DNA of 64,000 nt from assembly GCA_963801855.1 (NCBI GenBank), contig CAWDGK010000004.1:1-64000 (forward strand), written 5' to 3'. The notes beneath the pieces are model-generated. The model searched no databases and was not told the DNA's origin. It saw only the letters and a list, made by a program, of their open reading frames with translations. The number at the start of each line of letters is the position of its first letter. The first letter of the stretch is position 1. Positions 59,698 through 64,000 of this stretch are shown piece after piece. The translations under genes were made by a program, and so were the position numbers. Source of the DNA: JACDAN01 sp963801855. GTDB taxonomy: Bacteria > Actinomycetota > Thermoleophilia > Gaiellales > Gaiellaceae.

Positions 59698-60106
59698 TCA
59701 GGAGTCTTCGGCGGTGAGCTCATCTGCCAGGACGGCTGCTGCGACGGCGCGCCAGGCCCGATCGGGATCGGCGATCAGCTCGTCGAGCGCGGCCGACGCG
59801 CCGCCGAGGCCGTCCGCCTTGTCCTTGAGATCGTGGAGCGCCGTCGTGAGCTCCGGCCGAAGCGCCGGATCGGTCGAGGTCGGCTGCGAGGCCGCTCACC
59901 GCGCGGTCGTCGAGCGTGAGCTCACGGCGCAGGTCACCGCCTGCAGCGAGGACGAGGAGCGCCCTCCTGATCGCAGCCGACAGCTCGTCCGGATCGAACG
60001 TCACCCGCTCAAGTGCCACGAGCGCCACCATGGCCGATCGTTCGTCCGGCGTGGCATCGCCAAGGTGCGGATCGAGATGCTCGAGGATCTGCCGGTCGGT
60101 GTCCAC
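59698..60106 (-). CDS. Small helical hypothetical protein; one frameshift
   Basis: A start at GTG 60106 (VDTDRQILEHLDPHLGDATP) gives an acidic helical protein: DERSAMVALVALERVTFDPD, ELSAAIRRALLVLAAGGDLR, LTLDDRAVSGLAADLDR, and after an indel near 59872 LRPELTTALHDLKDKADGLG and AWRAVAAAVLADELTAEDS to the stop at 59698. About 136 aa. No domain recognised. It follows the DUF4383 gene on the same strand. Confidence 0.6.
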
Positions 60107-60164
60107 GCGTCGATCGGCGGAGGCCGCCTCCGCCGGCGGCGGAAACGGCCTCCGCTCGTTCCGT

Positions 60165-60671
60165 CTACGGAGTGGTGGTCTCCGTGGGCGGCGGGGTCGG
60201 CGTGGTCGGTGTCGGTCCCGATCCCGATCCGGATCGCCGATCGTGCGTCCTGTCGTCGGCGTTCTTGCTGGCGAACCAGGAACCGAGGAGCGCGAGCGCG
60301 AGCGCGAGGTGGAGAAGGTCATCCGCGTTGTTGAACGGGATGAAGTTCGCGTCCGTGTCGGTACCCACGAGGAGGCCGTACAGGAAGAGCACGACGTAGA
60401 TCACGCCGGCCCCCAGCAGGTACGTCCGCGCGCTGTCGAACGTGCGCGCCATCGCGATGCCGGCAATGCCGAAGAGCAAGTGGACGATGTTGTGCAGGAT
60501 GCTGACCTGGAAGATGCCAAGCAGCTCCGAGGGCGAGTCCTTGCCGGCGAACTCGATGTCGCCGAGGTTGGTGGTGATGCCCGGAATGAAGCCGAGGACA
60601 CCCGCGCCGAGAAACGCCACGCCCATCAACAGCGCGAGCTTCTGGGCGAGAGAACGGTCGTTGTCTCTCAT
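60165..60671 (-). CDS. DUF4383-domain membrane protein
   Basis: ATG 60671 gives 168 aa with four transmembrane helices (LALLMGVAFLGAGVLGFIPG; VSILHNIVHLLFGIAGIAMA; LLGAGVIYVVLFLYGLLVG; LLHLALALALLGSWF). The HNIVHLLFGIAG segment is the DUF4383 hallmark. The C-terminus is a Ser/Gly/Thr/Pro tail. Common in Actinobacteria; role unknown. Confidence 0.9.
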   Translation of the reverse strand: MRDNDRSLAQKLALLMGVAFLGAGVLGFIPGITTNLGDIEFAGKDSPSELLGIFQVSILHNIVHLLFGIAGIAMARTFDSARTYLLGAGVIYVVLFLYGLLVGTDTDANFIPFNNADDLLHLALALALLGSWFASKNADDRTHDRRSGSGSGPTPTTPTPPPTETTTP

Positions 60672-60754
60672 TGATCCTCCGTTGTCTAGGGAACGTCGCT
60701 ACGAATTCGGAGCGGCAACCCTAGTGGTTCGCTGAGTCGACCGGAGCCTCTTTT

Positions 60755-61915
60755 TTACGCAAGGAGCATGAAGCTCAGCACAGCGGCCAGCAGCACGCCG
60801 ATTCCTGCGAACGCGAGCGCCCCTCGATGATGCACCAGGGCGGCGCCGGCGCGAGACGCCCGAACGGGCTGAGGCATCGCGGCCGTCGCGAGCAGAAGCA
60901 CTGCGAGGAGCGCGAGCGCGAAGAGGACCGGCGGTACGGCCTCTGCGGCTGACTGGAACGTCTCGGTGGCGGCCGCGAACGGTCCTGAAGACTCGTCCTG
61001 GAACGCACGACCCCCTGCTGCGGTCGCCTGGACGCCGGCCACGCCTCCCGTCGGGTCGCCCTGCTTGCCCGAGCCAGAACCGGAACCAGAACCGGAGCCC
61101 GACCCGGCGGGGCCGGATGCGAGCCCTGCGTCGCGGACGGAGGGCGGGATTCCGTCGGGGCACGTGTTGCGCGCGTGCGCGGCTGCGATCTCCGAAGGGC
61201 CGGGGGCGCCTTCCAGCACGACGACGGTCGCGCCGGTCAACGGTTGCGCGCGCCGCCCGCGTGGGTGCGCGGTCAAGCGGTACGTCCCGGTCTCGAGCTT
61301 GCGGCCACGGAGCCGGCCGCGGAAGCGGACGGAGTTCCGGCCCGCACGCCCTCGGGTGAGGAACTTTCCGACGTAGCGGCACTCCGGCGCGATCTCGTCG
61401 ACGAGGAAGACGACGGTCCCGGGTCGCGAGAGCCAGAAGCTGATCCACACGCCTCGTTCGGACTCCGGTCCTGAGGTGAGCACCCATTTCCTCGACGTTC
61501 GGAAGCGCGAGATCGTCGCGATGCGGCTGGAGGCGCCGCCGAGACGCTGGGCCGAAGCGGTGCCGGACCCTCCTGCCTCGGGCGCCGAGGTGCCGGGCTG
61601 CCCGACCTCCTCGGACTGCGACGGGATCGACGTCTCCGGTGTCGGAACGGGGACGGGAACGTCGACCGGCGGCTTGGGCGGGTCGACGGGCAGCTTGGGC
61701 GGCGGCGGGACAGGCGCTTTCGGGATCGTCACCGGCGGAACCGGTGGTGGCGGCGGAGGCTGCGGGAGCGGCACGGTCGGGACGGTCACCGTCACCGTCG
61801 GGAGGGTCACGGGAGGCGGCGGCGGAAGCTGGCCCATGCTCGTCCCAGCCCAGGCACCGAGCAGGCCGAGGACGAGAAATGTGGGCAGCAGAACAGGGAC
61901 CGAGCGCTTGCGCAT
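60755..61915 (-). CDS. Pro-rich surface protein with Ig-like core and C-terminal membrane helices (paralogue of 39202-40308)
   Basis: ATG 61915 encodes 386 aa: signal peptide (VPVLLPTFLVLGLLGAWAGT), a VTLPTVTVTVPTVPLPQPPP linker, Pro/Val repeats, a beta core (WISFWLSRPGTVVFLVDEIA, VRFRGRLRGRKLETGTYRLT, TGATVVVLEGAPG), a (GS)n stretch, an Ala-rich helical part and two C-terminal transmembrane helices. Linker and core match the protein at 39202-40308. The longer in-frame start at 62044 is rejected because it would place the signal peptide internally. Function unknown. Confidence 0.75.
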   Translation of the reverse strand: MRKRSVPVLLPTFLVLGLLGAWAGTSMGQLPPPPPVTLPTVTVTVPTVPLPQPPPPPPVPPVTIPKAPVPPPPKLPVDPPKPPVDVPVPVPTPETSIPSQSEEVGQPGTSAPEAGGSGTASAQRLGGASSRIATISRFRTSRKWVLTSGPESERGVWISFWLSRPGTVVFLVDEIAPECRYVGKFLTRGRAGRNSVRFRGRLRGRKLETGTYRLTAHPRGRRAQPLTGATVVVLEGAPGPSEIAAAHARNTCPDGIPPSVRDAGLASGPAGSGSGSGSGSGSGKQGDPTGGVAGVQATAAGGRAFQDESSGPFAAATETFQSAAEAVPPVLFALALLAVLLLATAAMPQPVRASRAGAALVHHRGALAFAGIGVLLAAVLSFMLLA

Positions 61916-61982
61916 CTGAGGGTGTAACGCGCCTCGCCCCCATGTGGTTTCGGTCGCAGCTTCTCCGCGGCAGAATGGCAGC

Positions 61983-62708
61983 GTGGCGCGCGATCTGTAC
62001 GACGTCCTGGGAGTCGACCGCGGAGCCGGCGACGAGGAGATCAAGCAGGCGTACAGGGCACTCGCCCGCGAGCTCCATCCCGACGTCTCGTCCGAGGGAG
62101 AGGACGACGGTCAGCGCTTCCGCGAGCTGACCGAGGCGTACGCGGTACTCGCCGACGAAAGGTCGCGGCGCCTCTACGACCGCCTGGGCTGGCGCGGTCG
62201 CGGCAAGGGGATCTCGCCTCGCCGGGGAGCCGCCCGAAGCTACGCCTCCGACCCGCGCGCCCTGCTCGACGATCTCGAGAGCATCATCGCCGCGTCCGTC
62301 GGCAGGGGTGCAGAGAAGGAGCCCTCGAAGGTCGTCGGAGAGGTCGAGCTCGACGCCTATCAGGCGCACCTCGGAGCGACCAGGCGAGTCGAGGTCGGAG
62401 CTCCCGAGCCGTGCGCCGCCTGCGAGGGCGCCGGCAAGCGGAAGGCAGTCGCCCACCGCGAGTCCGGCCGCTTCCTCTCACTCGAGGAGTGCCCGGACTG
62501 CGGCGGAACCGGGCGGACCCAGGCCGGCCGTCCGGTCGACGTCACCGTTCCGCCGCGAACGCGGGATCAGGATCGCATCCCGCTCGGGCCGGACGAAGTG
62601 GCGGTCGTCCGCATCGTCCCCGCCCGCGAGAAGGTCGCAATCCGACTTGCGGCCTCCATCGCGCTCCTGGCGGCGATCGGCTTCCTGCTCTACCTCCTCG
62701 CGCTCTAG
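61983..62708 (+). CDS. DnaJ-family J-domain protein with zinc-finger-like motif and C-terminal membrane helix
   Basis: GTG 61983 starts VARDLYDVLGVDRGAGDEEI; the J domain has the HPD tripeptide (ALARELHPDVSSEG) and RFRELTEAYAVLADERSRRL. A middle part carries two CxxC-type motifs (PCAACEGAGKRK and CPDCGGTGRT, half of a DnaJ zinc finger), a short VTVPPRTRDQDRIPLG segment typical of the DnaJ C-terminal domain, and a final transmembrane helix (LAASIALLAAIGFLLYLLAL). 241 aa, shorter than DnaJ (about 375). Likely a membrane-tethered Hsp70 co-chaperone. Confidence 0.88.
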   Translation: MARDLYDVLGVDRGAGDEEIKQAYRALARELHPDVSSEGEDDGQRFRELTEAYAVLADERSRRLYDRLGWRGRGKGISPRRGAARSYASDPRALLDDLESIIAASVGRGAEKEPSKVVGEVELDAYQAHLGATRRVEVGAPEPCAACEGAGKRKAVAHRESGRFLSLEECPDCGGTGRTQAGRPVDVTVPPRTRDQDRIPLGPDEVAVVRIVPAREKVAIRLAASIALLAAIGFLLYLLAL

Positions 62709-62719
62709 CCGCGCGGCGG

Positions 62720-64000
62720 CTAGTCGAGCCCGCCAACGTCGAGGACGACGGTCTTCAGGTCGGTCATGTCGAGCATCGTGTAGCGACCGCCGATCCTTCC
62801 CCAACCCGTCTGGGTACCCGAGGCGCCGCCGAACGGCTCGTGAGCCTCCCAGTAGTCGGTCGAGTCGTTGACGACGACGTTTCCGACCTGAAGGTTGTCC
62901 AGGTAGGTGAACGCCCGCTTCAGGCTCTTCGTGTAGACGGCCGCCTGAAGCCCGAGATGCGAGTCGTTTGCGACCCTGAGCGCCGTTTCGTCGTCCGCGA
63001 CCTCGATCAGCGGGACGATCGGGCCGAAGGTCTCGTCGCGGTTGATGAGGGTGTCGAGGCCCACGCCGGAGACGACCGTGGGCTGGTAGTAGAGCCCGGT
63101 CGGCCGGCCGTCGTCCCGCCCTCCTCCGACCACGATCTCCGCGCCTTTCTGCAGCGCGTCCTCGAGATGCGCGTCCATCTTCTGGGCGGTCGGCTCGTTG
63201 TTCATCGGGCCGACGAGCGTCTCGTCGTCGTACGGATCGCCGAGCTTCCAGCCCTCCGCCTCCTTGACGACCGCTGCGAGGAAGTCGTCGTGGACGCTCT
63301 TGTGCACGAGCACTCGTTCGGTGGCGCAGCAGACCTGGCCGGCGCAGAAGAAGCCGCCGAAGACGGCGCCTTTCGCCGCCCGCTCGAGATCGGCGTCGGC
63401 GCAGACGATCACCGGCCCGTTGCCGCTCGCCTCGATCAGCGACCGCTTCAGCCCGGCGGCGCGGACGATCTTCGCGGCCGTCGTGTGCGAGCCGATGAAG
63501 CCGATGCAGTCGATGTTGTCGTTCGTGACGAGCGCCTCGCCCGTCTCGCCGCCGCCGTAGACGACGTTGACGACGCCCTCCGGCAGGCCCGCGTCCGCCA
63601 TCGCCTGCATGAACGTCGCCATCGCAATCGGCGTCCACTCGGACGGCTTGATCACGATCGTGTTCCCGGCCGCGATCCCGGGTGCGATCAGCTCGACGGG
63701 GATGAGCGTCGGGAAGTTCCAGGGCGTGATGCACCCGTAGACGCCGTTCGGCTTGCGGAAGGTGAGGATCCGCTTGTTGACGTCCTGCGAGGGGATGATC
63801 GCCGTCTCCATCCGCTTCACGTCCTCGGCGGCGATGCGGAAGTTCTCGGCCGTCTCCTCGATGTCCGGGATCGCCTCGGCCGTGAACGGCTTGCCCTGCT
63901 CGAGCGTGAGCTCACGGGCCATGTCCTCGCGCCGCTCGTCGATCAGGTCGGCGATCGCGTGGCAGACCGCGGCCCGGTCCCAGGCCGAGAGCGCCGCCCA
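62720..64000 (-). CDS. NAD(P)-dependent aldehyde dehydrogenase, 5' end beyond the window
   Basis: The C-terminal about 427 codons are present, open to the window edge. Motifs: YGCITPWNFPTLIPVELIAP (N169 region), VIKPSEWTPIAM (Lys), VVYGGGETGEALV, FIGSHTTAAK, IEASGNGPVIVCADADLERA (general-base Glu) and GGFFCAGQVCCATERVLVH (catalytic Cys), then NRDETFGPIVPLIEV. It oxidises an aldehyde to the acid; IEASGNGP for the usual ELGGxxP is a subfamily trait. The substrate cannot be told. It faces the dnaJ-like gene convergently with an 11-bp gap. Confidence 0.9.
   Translation of the reverse strand, partial: WAALSAWDRAAVCHAIADLIDERREDMARELTLEQGKPFTAEAIPDIEETAENFRIAAEDVKRMETAIIPSQDVNKRILTFRKPNGVYGCITPWNFPTLIPVELIAPGIAAGNTIVIKPSEWTPIAMATFMQAMADAGLPEGVVNVVYGGGETGEALVTNDNIDCIGFIGSHTTAAKIVRAAGLKRSLIEASGNGPVIVCADADLERAAKGAVFGGFFCAGQVCCATERVLVHKSVHDDFLAAVVKEAEGWKLGDPYDDETLVGPMNNEPTAQKMDAHLEDALQKGAEIVVGGGRDDGRPTGLYYQPTVVSGVGLDTLINRDETFGPIVPLIEVADDETALRVANDSHLGLQAAVYTKSLKRAFTYLDNLQVGNVVVNDSTDYWEAHEPFGGASGTQTGWGRIGGRYTMLDMTDLKTVVLDVGGLD

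Overview
The window is high-GC actinobacterial DNA. The best fit is a deep-branching soil lineage of the Thermoleophilia type (Gaiellales/Solirubrobacterales): GTG and TTG starts are common, NHEJ enzymes are present, there are many secreted FN3/LamG/RTX proteins, and subtilase ASW repeats and DUF4383 occur. That placement is inferred from gene content; no 16S rRNA is present. Gene density is high and there is no CRISPR array, prophage or intact insertion sequence. Many genes carry one to several single-base indels. They cluster at about 7-11, 28.5-30.6, 41.5-47, 50.9-54.8 and 56.2 kb, while 31.8-38.6 kb is clean. This looks like locally poor consensus, so several long genes below are given as one CDS across frameshifts.

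Layout. 1-2350: a block of unrelated, truncated alphaproteobacteria-like gene pieces (amidase, solute-binding protein, IS1380-type transposase, vanadium haloperoxidase) that joins the actinobacterial sequence inside a gene. 2351-20429: a surface/secretome and glycan region. It holds four tandem secreted proteins sharing a novel N-terminal domain (C-termini alternate between an uncharacterised domain and a parallel beta-helix), a toroid protein, an AAC(3)-like acetyltransferase, another beta-helix protein, GT2 and GT4 glycosyltransferases, a DegT sugar aminotransferase and an FN3 protein. 20530-31849: a giant multidomain exoprotein, then a WbaP-type initiating sugar transferase, a Gfo/Idh/MocA sugar dehydrogenase and an asparagine-synthase-like enzyme. 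31846-34135: ebfC, dnaX and a large-type SRP RNA. 34151-35448: two receiver-domain proteins. 35445-38619: a tight E1alpha-E1beta-(lipoyl/PSBD/NeuD fusion) operon. 38670-43402: envelope proteins, tRNA-Val, a cytochrome c, a subtilase and three tRNA-Ser. 43742-46406: split LigD-type polymerase and ligase flanking an XRE regulator/membrane gene pair. 46624-55968: InlB-repeat/RTX exoproteins with a shared Lys-rich C-terminus, around fabF. 56000-64000: O-methyltransferase, HAD phosphatase, flavin reductase, two secreted paralogues, DUF4383, a Pro-rich surface protein, a DnaJ protein and a truncated aldehyde dehydrogenase.

How it fits together. WbaP-type transferase, GT2, GT4, sugar 3-dehydrogenase, DegT aminotransferase and acyltransferases together suggest a cell-surface polysaccharide with an N-acylated amino sugar. 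The most unusual element is the 35.4-38.6 kb operon: a 2-oxoacid dehydrogenase E1 pair coupled to a protein in which the usual E2 catalytic core is replaced by a NeuD/PglD-type sugar N-acyltransferase. This suggests (inference) that an acyl group made by oxidative decarboxylation is passed from a lipoyl arm directly to a sugar.
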